From NCBI GenBank assembly GCA_964036295.1, contig OZ038463.1, positions 29,747,069 to 29,811,068 on the forward strand: a stretch of DNA of 64,000 bases. Direction: 5' to 3'. The translations under genes and the position numbers were made by a program. This stretch comes from Plumapathes pennacea (taxonomy: Eukaryota > Cnidaria > Anthozoa > Antipatharia > Myriopathidae). Shown piece after piece: positions 21,700 to 33,753 of the stretch (within the stretch, counting starts at the first letter, position 1; every line of letters starts with the position of its first letter). Under the pieces are notes generated by a model that saw nothing but the letters and a program-made list of their open reading frames with translations, had not been told where the DNA came from and made no database searches.

Positions 21700-22797
21700 A
21701 GGTCAGCATGCAGGGTTTTCTGAACTTGATGTGGCACCCAATACTATTAGGAATACTGCACCCACACTTAGACACTTACATTATCCTTTAACCATTTCCA
21801 TGGATATATTTTTGCCAATATGTACATTGCCCCTTGAGTGCAGGTGGAAAGAACTTCAGGGGCATCCCAGCAGAAAGATGACAATATCTTTGGGATGCAT
21901 AACTTTTTGGTGCCAGTCATTATGCTAAAATAAAATAAAAATATGCAATAACCATTTGAAAAGGTAATAAAAGTAAGTGATCACGTTAAAGGGAAATAAT
22001 GATATGTCAGTTTAACAGTAATCTCACTTGAGATAATCAAATTCCAGGACTTCTCCCTCTGAGAAATCAAAAGCAGAGGCAAATACGCTGGACACCTCAC
22101 GTTGAACCTTTAGTGCTTTCCAAGAGCTATTTATGGAAACCTTTCCAATGAGGCCTAGTTCTGCAAGCTCTCCCCTTTTCTGCCCCCTGGGAATTGGAAT
22201 GGATGAAGTAGACTTTGAAGGAAGGAGGCACACAAGGTCTTGTGTAAACTTTTTATTGTTCTGACTGGGCACCCTCCTTCTCCGTTTCACCTGTCTCGGT
22301 GGCAAAGGTGTTGCTTGGAATGCTGATGGCAGAGGAAGCTGTGTCTAAAGGGTTGATAATGATGACAATGAGCAGCCATATTTCACTTCCTGGCCCAAAA
22401 AGGTTTTGCTGCCCGGTTCTCAAAACCATCACCCTATTTCAGACCTGAAATGACTTTTACACTCGTATCCTATTTTGGACCAAATCTACTGCAGCTCAGT
22501 GTAATATTTTTTTTTTGTCTTACCATATTTACACCACTTGTGCTTGGTATTGGCTCTGGTTCCCGACGGCCATGGACCACATGACTGCTAAGTTTCCTGC
22601 TACATGGAAGGTGGCATATAATTAAAAACCACGGAGCAAGATGTTATTTGCCTTAATGCGACACCTCTACTAACCTGTTCAACAGTCAACTGTGGCCCAA
22701 GGAGAGCTTCGTTTATAGCTCTCCCGACAGCTTCTGACAAAAATATTGCCAAATCACAAGGATTGCTCTGCGCCGCCATATTGTTCATGAAGCACAT
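21700..22797 (-). CDS. Multi-exon gene, G2E3-like N-terminal region
   Basis: Exon 1 starts at an ATG near 22,782 (MAAQSNPCDLAIFLSEAVGR) and ends at a GTTAGT donor. A small exon follows near 22.55-22.60 kb (HGRREPEPIPSTSG, GTAAGA donor). Exon 3 (about 22,024-22,345, after CCCTTTAG) holds a basic stretch (KRRRRVPSQNN) and KRGELAELGLIGKVSINSSW, ending at GTGAGA. A further exon (about 21.75-21.92 kb, after TTTTATTTTAG) has CIPKILSSFCWDAPEV. The ELGLIGKVxI block resembles N-terminal regions of the expanded cnidarian G2/M-phase E3 ligase-like proteins. The last exon is interrupted by stops, so this may be partial. Confidence 0.45.
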
Positions 22798-22866
22798 GAG
22801 TTCAAGCCACTGCTGACCGCATCGTATTGCTGGATATGCTCGCCGAGTGTAAAGAAATGATGTTGC

Positions 22867-23143
22867 TTATATCAAATGATTCAGCTAGCACATAAACCAC
22901 AAAAGGATTATATCAAATGAGGAAATGAAGGATAAACCGCAAAAGGATTATATCAAATAACTAACTTTTAGCAAAATGGACAAACACGCTTATATCAAAT
23001 AACAATTTCATTCAATTTGGACAGTGCGTATTATATCAAATAATGTGAACTTCGATTTCTCCTGCAAAGCAATTGTTTGAAATCAGCATTGTATTATATA
23101 AGTGATTTTACTGTATGTGTGTATTTTACATTATTTGATATAA
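22867..23143. promoter_or_regulatory. Cluster of TTATATCAAATRA 13-mers
   Basis: Direct copies start at 22867, 22908, 22948, 22990 and 23031, and an inverted copy (TTATTTGATATAA) lies at 23131-23143. Two copies sit in a 40-bp tandem unit with ATAAACC-CAAAAGGA. The cluster fills the divergent upstream region between the genes at 22.8 kb (minus) and 23.4 kb (plus). It may be transcription-factor sites or subterminal transposase-binding repeats. Confidence 0.6.
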
Positions 23144-23443
23144 ACCACTAAATAATGACAAAAGACACCTTTTATTTGTTAAATAATAAATTTACAATCG
23201 GCGCCCATAGTGACGCTGTCATGAATTGTGATCCTGTTGACTTTGATTGGGTCTGCATTTTCTCTCTTTCCGCGGCACACGTTGCCAATGATTGTCCAAC
23301 CAAGGTCATTGCTCAGCCCATGGTTGATCATCGTCACCATTAATAGCAAAGTGCACAAATGACGTCACAAAAAACGAGACACCCCACAAGACTCAGACAA
23401 ACAAACCACATGCGCGTATACTTTCTTTGCAGTTTCAATAGAT

Positions 23444-24921
23444 ATGTCTGCTATTAGTAGTACTTCAGCTCGTCCTTTTACATTTCTATCTGAAACTGAT
23501 GGCATTCCAGGTTCCTATTTCAAACAAGAACCCGATAATTATACTGTGAAGCAACTTAAGCGATGGCTGAAGTGTCGGGGACTAAAACAAACTGGCAAAC
23601 GTGGCGAACTGATCAGACGAGTGTCAGATTGTATCAGTGCAAGACATCACATGCTAGACGTCAGTATTGATGCAGGAAAGTGGTTTGCTGCCAAGATTAT
23701 AAAGGAAAACAAGGCAGCAGACACCTCGGGATCTCATCGGAACAACACAGACTTTGTCCCTGTGGTTCCATTGACAGGCTGGTGTCCATTTCCGTCACAA
23801 AATATGCCTTCCTTATTCAACTATGGCCATATTCACCACTACATGTTAGAATCGATCAAGACTATCGCTGTTGATCCAGCACAAAACGACGACCAAGAAT
23901 ATGACGGCGGCCTTGGGTATGTGACGGATAAGCTGCTAAAAAATGCCAGGAAATATGTCGACTCGGGATTCATGCATGACATTGTTGATGCAAAATCTGA
24001 CGAACACTATTTTTGCAAAGCTCATGTTTGGCCCTCTGTGAGGACTGAGCTTCCTCATAATGTGTTGGTGATACTGTCCAATGCAAGTGGTGTGGTGGTG
24101 CATGGTTCCTGTGACCCGTGTAAGGTCTCTGCACTGGCTGTTGCAGTCACGTTGTCGCCGTTCTGCTTTACTTGCTAGACCACGTTGAAAAGTGTGGTCC
24201 GACTATATCAGTTCCCTGCACCAGCCAACCATGCGAATGGAACAAAGGGGAAAAAACGGAACAGACCCTAAAAGGCTATCTTGTGCCGACTATCCATCCA
24301 AACGAAAGCAAGGCGAGATGAAAGTAATCGACTTTGACCCAAGGTCAAAGACTCCCAGAGAAGTTACCCCCGACCATGTCAATGCACTGCTTGGGAATCT
24401 TCATAGGATATTGCACATGGCCAACAATGACCAGAAATCTATGTGGGAGACACAGCTTCAAATGACTTACTCTGACTATGTACTCGATGATGAAAATGCC
24501 AAAATCCTAAAGGTCATTGAAGTTGTTCAAGCAGTACACCATCGAAGATGTGACTTCAGGAAAGGCTTCACTTTGCAGTGACATCATAAACAGAAAGTGT
24601 TTCAGTATCAAAGAAGGGAAGTGCATCCTCAGGCAGAAACATAGTTACTACTATCAAATTCAGATGCAACTGCTTGTCACAGAAAGAAAGTTTTGTGACT
24701 TTGTGTTGTATGCAGAACAAGGTCCTGTCTCAATAGAGAGAATTTACAGAAATGAAGCCCTCTTTGCTGAAATTCTCTCTAACCTCACTACATTTTGGGT
24801 GAGAGTGGTTGCCCCAGAGCTTTTTGAAATGTGTGTTCCCAGAGGCAAAACAGAGGTATGGATACACAAAGAATTTAAGACACATTTTTGTGGATCCCCA
24901 AAATGGGAGCAGCGCAAATAG
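23444..24921 (+). pseudogene. SAP/SWIM/YqaJ-nuclease protein, broken
   Basis: The first frame (ATG 23,444) has a SAP-type helix-extension-helix at residues ~33-62 (YTVKQLKRWLKCRGLKQTGK). A SWIM-like Cys motif follows (GSCDPCKVSAL), after which a frameshift ends it at 24,178. The next frame (24.19-24.58 kb) continues KRLSCADYPSKRKQGE and SMWETQLQMTYSDYVLD. The third (to 24,921) holds the YqaJ C-terminal part (RQKHSYYYQIQMQLLVTERK). The YqaJ core with its ExK catalytic residues is missing between frames 2 and 3, consistent with a deletion. Such proteins accompany ISL2EU-type and other metazoan transposons. Likely nuclease-dead. Confidence 0.75.
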
Positions 24922-25059
24922 GTCTTTAATGGCCATGAGCGGTGAGAAGGCGAGACTCAATTACCAGAAAAATATAGGTTCCCTTATACAAAGCAGCAAA
25001 CCCCACAAACATTTGTCAAGTCAATTGATCTTTCTCACAAAATAGAAAGTCTCCACTGT

Positions 25060-26465
25060 TTGCGCCGTGTGCTTTCTTGTCTCTTCTGACCAGGTGGGCG
25101 GTTGGTGGTTTGGGAAGTTGCATATTTATCATCAACCAAAAGCACTCTTCCACTGAAAGCCATGCACACGTAGTCCATTGCATGGCATGGGAGTTCTGCG
25201 ATTATCGTATTTCTAGTCTTAAATATACTATGTGATATATGCCTTCTGGAAACTTCGCTTAGAGTGGCCATCCTCATTGGCGAAGGGGTACAGGTGGTCA
25301 AGCCTGTTTTTTGCAGTGTGGGTTTCTGCTCTCAGGTTATTGGGCCCCCGCAAAGCGTGCACGTGTCAGTTTTTCCCCAAAGCATGAAACTTTGGTGTTG
25401 GCCAAAGGATCACAAGCATCTGGCTCTGGTGGTATGTGAGTGCTCGTTGGTTTGGTCTGGATGGTGCCTCTACTGGTGGTCCAGGTGGTGTATTTTCTTG
25501 TACAGGAAGATCACATGAGCCAGCTTTAGAGTAGATGTCATGCAACCATGTCTCGAATTCGTCCAAGACATCTATTAAGTCGGCATACTTCTTTTCATCC
25601 TTCATCAGCACAGGGAATGGGATGACGTCCTATCAGGTGCTCATCATCTCTGAACCACATTAGCAAATAAGGTGGCACTACATCACAAGGTGAATGCAGG
25701 TAGCGCACATAATCTTCTGGCAAGCATAATTTTGTACCCCTCCTTTGTTTCCACACACTCTGCATAGATAGGCATGATTAATTCTTTCATGTAGCAGTCA
25801 GCCAGGTTTCATTGGGGACCGCAATCTGGAAAATGTTCAACATGATCCAAAACCAAACTGGTTGCTACAACATGTACATTCTTGTTCTGAATGTCAGACC
25901 TCATTAACAACTATTGTTGACTTTCACACACCAATCTACGATGTCCAAAACAAAGACAAACTTCCTTCCTCTCCTCACCAATCTCATCTAGCAGAGTACT
26001 TCTTGGACTTGTCCATGTAAATTCATATTTGCAAAACGCCGCAATTTTTTCATCATGCTTTCCTTTATTCTCTTCACTTTTATTCAGGTCCACATTAAAC
26101 ACATTGGTTCTTGTTCTTCTTGGTTTCATGTAGAACTCCAAGCATGACAAATGAGTAAAGACTTGCTCCTCGTCTTGTTACTGTTGCTTGTGAAATAGAT
26201 TGATTATTATTTGAATGACTGATAAACATGATTTTTTTGTGACTCACTAGTTCTCTGTTAGGCGCCTCTCATTGTGATGATGGTTCACAGTATTGGTGCT
26301 TAAGAAGTAAAAAGTATCTGCCGCATCAGTAGGCTTCACTGAATGCACATCTGGGATAACTCGTTCACATTCTACTCTCACAGAAGCTGGCAGATGGTCT
26401 TCTCCAACATTCATGATTCCTGATGGACCTGCTACCTCATCCAGTGCTTCATGGGTAACTGGCAA
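25060..26465 (-). pseudogene. DUF6589-like multicopy protein relic
   Basis: On the minus strand one frame (25,366-25,611) has KKYADLIDVLDEFETWLHDI and a Pro-rich linker. The adjacent frame has GEKLTRARFAGAQ, and the next RAETHTAKNRLDHLYPFAN then KRSFQKAYI. The GDxLTRxRFxGAxxLRxxxHTxxxRxDHLxP pattern is the hallmark of DUF6589-like proteins that are highly multicopy in cnidarians and fish. Upstream frames (25,911-26,465) look coding but were not assigned. Several frame changes; not functional. Confidence 0.6.
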
Positions 26466-26596
26466 ACCTAGTGATATATAAAACTACAATCACTAATAAA
26501 GAGGAACATAGACATATTCTTAAAAGAACAAATTATAGCAGGTGTCTGCAGGGTGGTCCATGAACTTGGTCAGTCCATGGTTGGCAAACACTTTTA

Positions 26597-26612
26597 CCCC
26601 CCCCCCCCCCCT
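26597..26612. repeat. Poly-C run
   Basis: About 15 consecutive C followed by a pyrimidine stretch. Nothing else was recognised in 26.5-27.3 kb. Confidence 0.8.
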
Positions 26613-27320
26613 TCCCCTCAAAAAAGAAAAACTTATAATAATCATAACACTTTCTTTGGCGCCATACTGTTCAGGAAATGAATAGAAGTGATTTGGAATC
26701 CCTTTGGGCATTTGGTCATCTTTCTGGTTACTCACGCTATGAGAATTCTATTCAGTTTCCCTGAATATGTTTATTTCCTTTTGTATAACAGGTATATAGA
26801 CAAATACCAACAGGTTGGTATTTTTCTTTAGTTTCCATTCTAATACTGCTTCAGTTTCATTTCTGTAATGAATATATTGTTCTGCTGCACACGAGTACCT
26901 GTCACTTTGATCATTGGGGTGATAATGGATGTGCTCAAACAACATAAGCAGCTGCCTCATGAAGAATCTCTCTAAGCGGGTATGGAGTTTGCATCACCAT
27001 CTTTCGATCTGTTAGAGTGAAAATTCCCAATTACATTGTAGTCTGTATTAACAATACGTGAACATGAATGAATAATTCTACAGACTAAATTTTTACCGCC
27101 CTCTGTTATAACAAACACGTTTGCCCAATCCCTTGGCCTTCATTATATCGAGATTTCATTGTATGTCGACTACAAAAAGTATTATCTTTCAAGACTGTCG
27201 TTTTTGGTGTTTCCGTGTCCTGTCAGGATGACAACAGGGCAGCTGCCACCCACCTGGATAATCCTCTGGTACCCCAGACTCATAATGGTACCAGCCAGAG
27301 GCATACATGATGCAGGATAG

Positions 27321-27686
27321 TTGTTACCCAAAAGGCCTTTAAAGGTAATAACAATTCCACTAGACCTTCGGGGAAAAACCACTTTTCTGGAGATTAAGTG
27401 CCCTTACTCCGAGAGAAATTCAGCCATTGATGAAGCCACAAGTGCATCAAAGCTGTTCTGCTTGGAAAAGTTATCAGATGGGTCATTCAGTTTGAAGAAA
27501 GATCATGTTTATTGGGATCAGGTACAAGGCCAAATGTACTTAACAAAAAGAAAATTCTTCTACTTTGTGGTTTGGACTACAAAGGATACAACTGTTCAAA
27601 AAATTGCCAAAGATGAAGCTTGGGAGGGAAATCTTGACACCCTTAGAGACTTCTATTTTCATCATCTCTTCCCGAAGATTTGCTGA
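27321..27686 (+). pseudogene. YqaJ-type nuclease fragment
   Basis: The frame holds TTFLEIKCPYSERNSAIDEA, containing the ExK catalytic motif of the YqaJ/lambda-exonuclease fold. It then has DHVYWDQVQGQMYLTKRKFF (the QxQGQ helix) and the C-terminal VQKIAKDEAWEGNLDTLRDF. The upstream part of the nuclease is absent. It faces the THAP/DDE relic at 28.0-29.5 kb. As I recall, ISL2EU transposons carry a YqaJ protein beside the transposase, which would make this the partner gene. It retains the catalytic residues that the 23.4-kb copy lacks. Confidence 0.72.
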
Positions 27687-28035
27687 AGGTGAACTATAAG
27701 TATCTCTTGATGACACATTTAATTAGCTTATTTTCTTTCAGGCTTTTAATGGTAATCTCATGTGGGCCAACAGTCCATGAAAAGGATATTGATTTCTAAA
27801 TAGTCAACCAGAGAGCAACAGAAGTTATGAATTGGCAATTATTTGACCCTGCAGAACGGCAAGCCTGCCAAGTCAAAAGTCCTTGGATTGATTCGAGTAT
27901 TGTATGAACCTGGTGGTAATCTTGTTTTACAGTATAAAAAAATTGTTTTGAATAAATTATTCATTCAAAAGAATCACCAGCTCACCCCTCTTACCCCTCT
28001 TTGATGAGAGGAAACTGTAAATTGACAAAGGCAGC

Positions 28036-28560
28036 TCATAACTGAAAAATTTGGTTCACATAGCACCTCAAGTGTGAAGGAATAAATGGCAGGATTTTGA
28101 AGTCTTTCAATCTGGCATTGGCTCTTTCCACATGAATCCTGCATCTTGCAGTAGACTTTGTTGCCTTTGCATCACTTTCTGTGAACTTGCCAGGGTTTAA
28201 AAATGGTGGAATATTGACAGAAACACCATTTGGGAGAATGTCCTGAATGAGAAAACCTTTATCAGCCAGAATCAGGTCTCGGGCAAAAAAGTATTTGAGC
28301 AGGCCTGATTGTTGGACAATGGCGTTATCGGAAACAGACTCTTGCTTACGTAAGTAATGGCAGCATTTGGTCAACACCCACAATCACCTTAAAAGAATTC
28401 ATACCACGGTAACTGGAGTAAGTGGCATTCTGCTGGCTCATTAATTTTGGTGCTGCAACTTCAATATCAGTGCAATCAATAACAATTCTACAAGTACCAA
28501 AATCAAATGAAGAAGGTGCACCTAATTTGTTTTTCTCTAGGAGGGATTGTAGTCATTAAG
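28036..28560 (-). pseudogene. DDE_Tnp_4 transposase core, ISL2EU/IS4EU-like
   Basis: The upstream frame reads GTCRIVIDCTDIEVAAPKL then QQNATYSSYRGMNSFKVIVG (first catalytic Asp in DCTD). A frame change follows. The longer frame has FFARDLILADKGFLIQDIL (second Asp in ADKGF) and ARCRIHVERANARLKDFKIL (final Glu in HVERA). This is the standard block order of DDE_Tnp_4 proteins fused to a THAP finger. A frameshift between the first and second blocks disables it. Confidence 0.82.
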
Positions 28561-29017
28561 TCATCAAAGAAAATGTTGTGAAGGACATGAATAAATGTTG
28601 TGACTGTTAGCAATAGTTGTTTCGCTGCAAGAAAATAACTGGCTATACTGATGTCACATTCCAATCACGGAAATAAATAATAGAATTTTGGAACCTTTGG
28701 GTATGTTTCACATTCTGGCAAGGCCTTCCAAACAAAATGTCAGCCAGTTTGCAACCGAGAACACTTGGCGTTCAAAAGGTTGAGAATCGCAACAGCAATG
28801 AACTGATCTTACACATTTGGAGTCCTTTGATTCTCAAGGCACATGTTCTTAAAAATTAAGACTGAACTGTGGACTTTACCTGGTTTTTACAGTTCGATCA
28901 ATCGAAAGCTTTTTAGCACTTTTGAACCGTAGCATTGGCTAAAATCACAGTACTTGTGTATGGCTTCAATGCTGTATTTTCCAATGCTATATACATAGGA
29001 TAGATCTTCAGCATTTC

Positions 29018-29480
29018 TCATTCACGAGTTGGTTCACAGGAGCCTTTGATCATTGCCTGTACATCTAATTCTTTGGCGGTTGACTTTTTCTTTTTTGGTG
29101 GGCGGCCATCAGACGGGAAAATTTTTCCCACATTTCGGGTGAAAATTTCTGGACCAGCTGACTTCTCGCCGTTCCTGAACTGACAGCTGCACACTCGAGA
29201 TTGTTTATTTGGATCTCTGTCTTGTGTAAAACGAAATAAATTGGTAATTGAAAAGTTAAGAAAGCCGCAAATTCTTTCTGTGAAGAAACAGAATGGTCCA
29301 AATAAAAGCAAAACAGACACAATGCACTCGCTGAGCACCTGTCACTTCATACTAACCTGTGTACTCTTCTATTTTTCCTTCTTCGGAAATCCAAAAAATT
29401 TGCATGTATGACTTTCCGAATGGTGATTGCAGTCAGGGGCAAAGCAATGAACCGATGCAAGCTCTTCACCTTCTCTTTCA
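29018..29480 (-). pseudogene. THAP zinc-finger exons of the ISL2EU-like element
   Basis: A first exon (about 29,385-29,470) reads VHCFAPDCNHHSE, giving C-x4-C, and ends near a GTTAGT donor after a stop codon. The second (29,018-29,230) has NKQSRVCSCQFRNGEKSAGP followed by EIFTRNVGKIFP, the C-terminal half of a THAP finger. The final zinc ligand His of CxxH reads Gln (CSCQF). It lies directly upstream of the DDE_Tnp_4 piece on the same strand, so it is the DNA-binding part of that transposase. Confidence 0.7.
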
Positions 29481-30460
29481 CTTCTGATCCCTCAATGGAA
29501 GGTCGCCATGGAACTGCGATTACATGATTATTTTGCAGCAAGGAATCCTCAGGGTGGCAGAAGAACTTTCTTTTTAAATTGAATAGTGTATCTCGAGCAT
29601 GAAGTGTGCTTTTTCGCTTAAAGAACCACTTCAAACCAAATTTTTAACACTCCTGCATAACAAAACCCCTTGAAATGCGCATTTGTTTAGAACTGAAAAT
29701 TATGCCTGTAATGTGACGTCACACTTTGCCACTCTATTATACCTGTGCAACGGTACCCTTTACTACCTCAACCTTCGCGCCAGGTTTTTGAAAAATGTGT
29801 TGAAAAATGCAGTCCTGCCATAAAAGTGCGTATGATGGTCTGAAAAATAATTATGTATTACCATATTTACTCTAATTTAGGCACCATTGCGCACAGTATT
29901 TTTTCTTTTGACTCCCCCATGCAAATTATTAGTTTCTTTGTAATGGCGCTATTAGTTGTGCCACAAGATATCAACAGTAATAGTTTCAGAAACAGTGGCC
30001 GAGGACTAGTAATTAGAAGTGAAATACAAAGTTGGAATACCGTCCACTGTAAAGAAAAACCCGAACTTTGCAAAGTTCACACGCACGGTTAATGATACCG
30101 CTGCTGCCACCCTTCCATTGCGATCAACATTGGATTGTCCACATCCTCGTCGGTCAAACGTGAACGCTCAGCAGTCGATGTGAATCTATGTGACTGCATA
30201 ATAGGCCATGATTGGCTAATTTACGTGTTGTCACATATTTACAGAGATCCGTATATGACATTGTTTCTGTTAAGTGTCGCACAAATTTCGTTTGAGTAAC
30301 TTTCAAAAGCTCACAAGCACAAAGCATCCCAGTTTATTCTTGACATCTTGAACTTTGAATCGCCAGTAAAAGCAAACGCATCGTGTCATTAAAAATGCGT
30401 TTTCAAGAAAAAAATAGGCGTAAAAAACGCACGTTTATGCGTCCAACGCGTAGGCTGTTC
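29481..30460. other. Gene-free stretch
   Basis: No gene recognised. TGTGCAACGGTACCCTTTAC near 29.75 kb nearly matches the sequence just before direct-repeat copy 1 (14.9 kb), hinting that copy 2 was split by later DNA. Confidence 0.4.
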
Positions 30461-31192
30461 CTGGAAGTGATCAACTTCTATTTCGCCAAAAATATAAAGT
30501 TGTTTGGTACCCTCGTTTGGCTGGTATTTGTTGGTAAACATTTTCAACTACTTATTGAAATTGTTTTTCAGTGAGAACAGAAATGCCTTGTCGCTGTAGA
30601 TCCACCACTTTGTGATGAGAATAAGTACCAGTCAAGACAATAAAAACTTACAGGATACTGACACTGTTCACACTAATACCACTCAGCCATAGAATGCCTT
30701 TCTATTTTGTGGGCTGATTGTACAAACATCTGGAAAGTTGAGCATTTCTATTCCTTAAACCTCAGTCTGGCAGTGCATAATACAGTGGGAAAAGATCAGC
30801 TTCCAAATACCATCTACAGCCCACAGTTTACCACATCCTCTCACCTTGCAATCTGAAGTGCACCTCGAGTGGGTGTTGGTACAAGCTTTCACACCTCTTT
30901 CAGGCAGACCCAGGCATTCTTCAAAACTGCTGGTCTTAAATGTCTCTGAAATGAGGCCCAGCTCCCTGAACTTACTGTCCACTTCTTTCCAGAAAAATGC
31001 CTTTGAGGTTTAGTTTCCTACAAAACATATTACAATCAAAACTGATATATAACCTATCTGTTAAATTTGGACTTTTTTTCTTGTATGGGAGGAATAATCC
31101 TGGCTCCACAAATATATTGTATTCTATTCGTTATTTTTTTTGTTCATTTTTATTTATTCTTGTAGGCAAATTTCTTTAGCTTTGAGTTTATA
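30461..31192. repeat. ~725-bp direct repeat, copy 2
   Basis: Partner of 14925-15648. The minus-strand frame (30,755-30,982, KFRELGLISETFKTSSFEEC) is kept with slightly different residues, so it may once have been coding. Confidence 0.75.
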
Positions 31193-32650
31193 ATGGTGGA
31201 CATTCAGTACAGCGGCCGGAAGTCATTTTGCTGGATTTCACATAAATGTGCATGTGTGGGTGACACGTCACTACCTTACGTACAACTTTAGTCATTACTT
31301 TCGTAGATAAGGTGAAGTATTTCACCAACTGAGTTGGTTTGGCCACAGGCAGTCCAGGCTTTGGGGTTCTGTCTGTCTGTCACACTGATATATGATACCT
31401 TTGTTACTTTGAAAGAAGGTGATTGTTGGTGATTATAAAGAAATGTATGGGGATTTTGGTCCTTCGCCGAACGGTGCTCTTCAAGAACTATTAAACCTAA
31501 AAATTGGTTAATATGTTTAGTTGCTCGTTATCTTACCTCTCTCTAAATGTCAGCCTGCTGCACTCGCTGGAACTGGTAAAATTTTGGGGTGAAGAAGAAA
31601 ACAGAAAAAGAGGAAAGGCAGACAACTCGGAGACGACAGAGGTTCACTTGGTGATGAAAATCTCAGCGCTCGATGAACTAGGCACGAACTAACTGCACAA
31701 ATATTCTTTCCATTTATCCAATACAATTGCTGGTCCCTCAAGAGAGTGTTGAGCAATTCGTCGAAATGATGTCTTTTTGGCAGGGAAATGATGCTCGACT
31801 CCACAATTGTGGACTCCCAGCAGACTCGGCAAAACCTTTTGTCAGCCTTCCACCCCAGGGCAATATTTAGCACTGCCAAAAACTCTCTGCCTCTATCCCC
31901 CCAGTTCAATTTTTGGTATCAGATGACCGGAGACCACCCGGTTAGCATGTAAACTTGCAGAGTAATAGTGCTAATAAACTGAAGACAGGAACAGATAGGG
32001 CTAAGATATAGGATTACGAAAGAGATGATCAGCATATACTGAAAGCTTTGCTATAATTTTGAATTGCAATTTTAGAAGGACACCATTGAATCTTCTGTGA
32101 AATTATGGCATTTTGACCTCATCCTTTTAAGATCACAATATGCTTTATAGTTTGATTCTTTCTGGTGGGATTTCCATGGTGGACTTTGGCTATATAATGT
32201 GGAGTTTGAAGCCCCGAAGGATAACTCACTTTAATCTCGCAAAATCACACTCCAAACTCGTACACCTCCATGTGAGTAAATTTAGATCATTTTGTGCTAT
32301 ACTATACCAATTTAACCCCATTAAAATGCAGTATAAAAGTTTCTGTGAATTTTCACAAATATTTAAATGTTTCTATCAAACTAGAAATTTGCACTTGGAG
32401 TCTTGGCTGTCACATTCTAATTATTGCATGTAGCAGCTAAATAAATGAGTACCTCTTTAAGTATGAAGTTGTTGTTTAGTAGCTGCTGCTGACTGTCAAG
32501 CAGTGGAATGTAGTATGCACTATTTCTTTGTTAATGTATTGCTGTCCCTTCCTGACTTCGACATGGTGCTGTGCTAAAATAATTTCTCTTGGTTCCTACA
32601 TAAAACAGTTATTTAGAAATAGGCTTTTAGAATTAACTTTTTCTAATTGA
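31193..32650. other. No recognised gene
   Basis: A minus-strand frame at 31,550-31,909 has a CRVC pair and charged stretches but no identifiable family. The rest is A+T-rich. Confidence 0.35.
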
Positions 32651-32659
32651 AAAGTCCGA

Positions 32660-32960
32660 TTTTTTAAGTATCATCTTATTAGAATAATTTACAAATCTCT
32701 TTTGCAACGGTAAGGCTCATTTTAATACTCAATGGACTTATCATACTGGCCGAGAGATTTATAGGAAACACCAACTTTGGCATAAGCTGTTTCTTCTCTG
32801 TGTCTTTGTCTCCAATCTCTTTTGCTATAGTGAGGCTCATTTTCTGATATTCAGCACCCTTGTCATACTGGCCGAAAGAGTTACAGCAAGTCAACAAGGT
32901 TGCCATAAGCTTTTCCTTCTTGTTTGTTTCCAGTACCTTTTGCTATAGTACACTCTTATT
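32660..32960 (-). pseudogene. Tetratricopeptide repeat (TPR) remnants
   Basis: Two or three degenerate ~40-residue units are visible on the minus strand across two frames: FGQYDKGAEYQKMSLTIAKE then IGDKDTEKK, and SLGQYDKSIEY with a following MSLTVAKEI. GQYDKAxEYxxxSLxIAKEIGD is the common TPR consensus of the GPSM2/NB-ARC-associated type, abundant in cnidarians. The array is truncated and frameshifted. Protein-protein interaction is the family role. Confidence 0.7.
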
Positions 32961-33753
32961 TTAGGGAATTTAATCAACTCCAAAAATGGAGTTAAAACAA
33001 AAGGTTCAGCACAATCCGTTCTTTTGTAGCTATTTTAAGTCCCTTACCATTTAACTCCACTTTTCGATAAAGGCAGCAGCAGGGATTTGAGGGGAGGGAC
33101 GGGAGCAGTGTCGAACAAAAACGAAACATCTCAAGCAAGCCTTGTATAAGAAATGCAGACACCTTGACCTTTCTCCACACCATTCCAATTGGCCATGATT
33201 CTTTTCCAAAAGAAAGTTCCAGCCCCGCACCCTGGTTCCACCTAATACTCCCTTTCTACCCTCAAGCATTCATGAAGAATATTTGGAGAGCAGGAAAATA
33301 AATGATTCACAAATCTTTTCCTTTAGACCAAAACACTCCTCATTTCTCCTTCATGTGACGATATTTGGGCTTTCTTTAGCCTTTTAAAAGGACCATGCTA
33401 CTACTAAGGTACTGATGCGAACTCAGTGCGATCTCAGTACTGATCTCAGATTGGTCGCAATACAGAGTTCAGTACCAAGGTAATTGTGAATGGTCCTTGA
33501 CTTTTGTCGTATAAAGATGTGGCAAACTACAGAAAATGGGCAAAATCATTCAGTTTTATTGCAACGTTTTTAGCACTGAGTGCTATTGACTGACTGACTT
33601 TATTCAGTAAATTAGTACATCTTTTGCCTTAGAATACATCAAATAGAATTTTTAGAAATATATAGAAACTACTGTTAGCCGACAGTCAATCTAAACCGTT
33701 CAGTCTTCCGTATGGAATATCTCCTTGACAAAAGAAAGGTCTGTAAGTTCAAA
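32961..33753. other. Gene-free stretch
   Basis: No supported feature. A short quasi-palindrome of GATCTCAGTACTGAT type lies near 33.43 kb. Confidence 0.4.

Noticed and set aside
14925-31192. Treating the ~725-bp direct repeats as LTRs of one 16-kb element
   Set aside because: No TG..CA edges, primer-binding site or purine tract were seen, and the interior is a mixture of unrelated elements. Kept only as a question.
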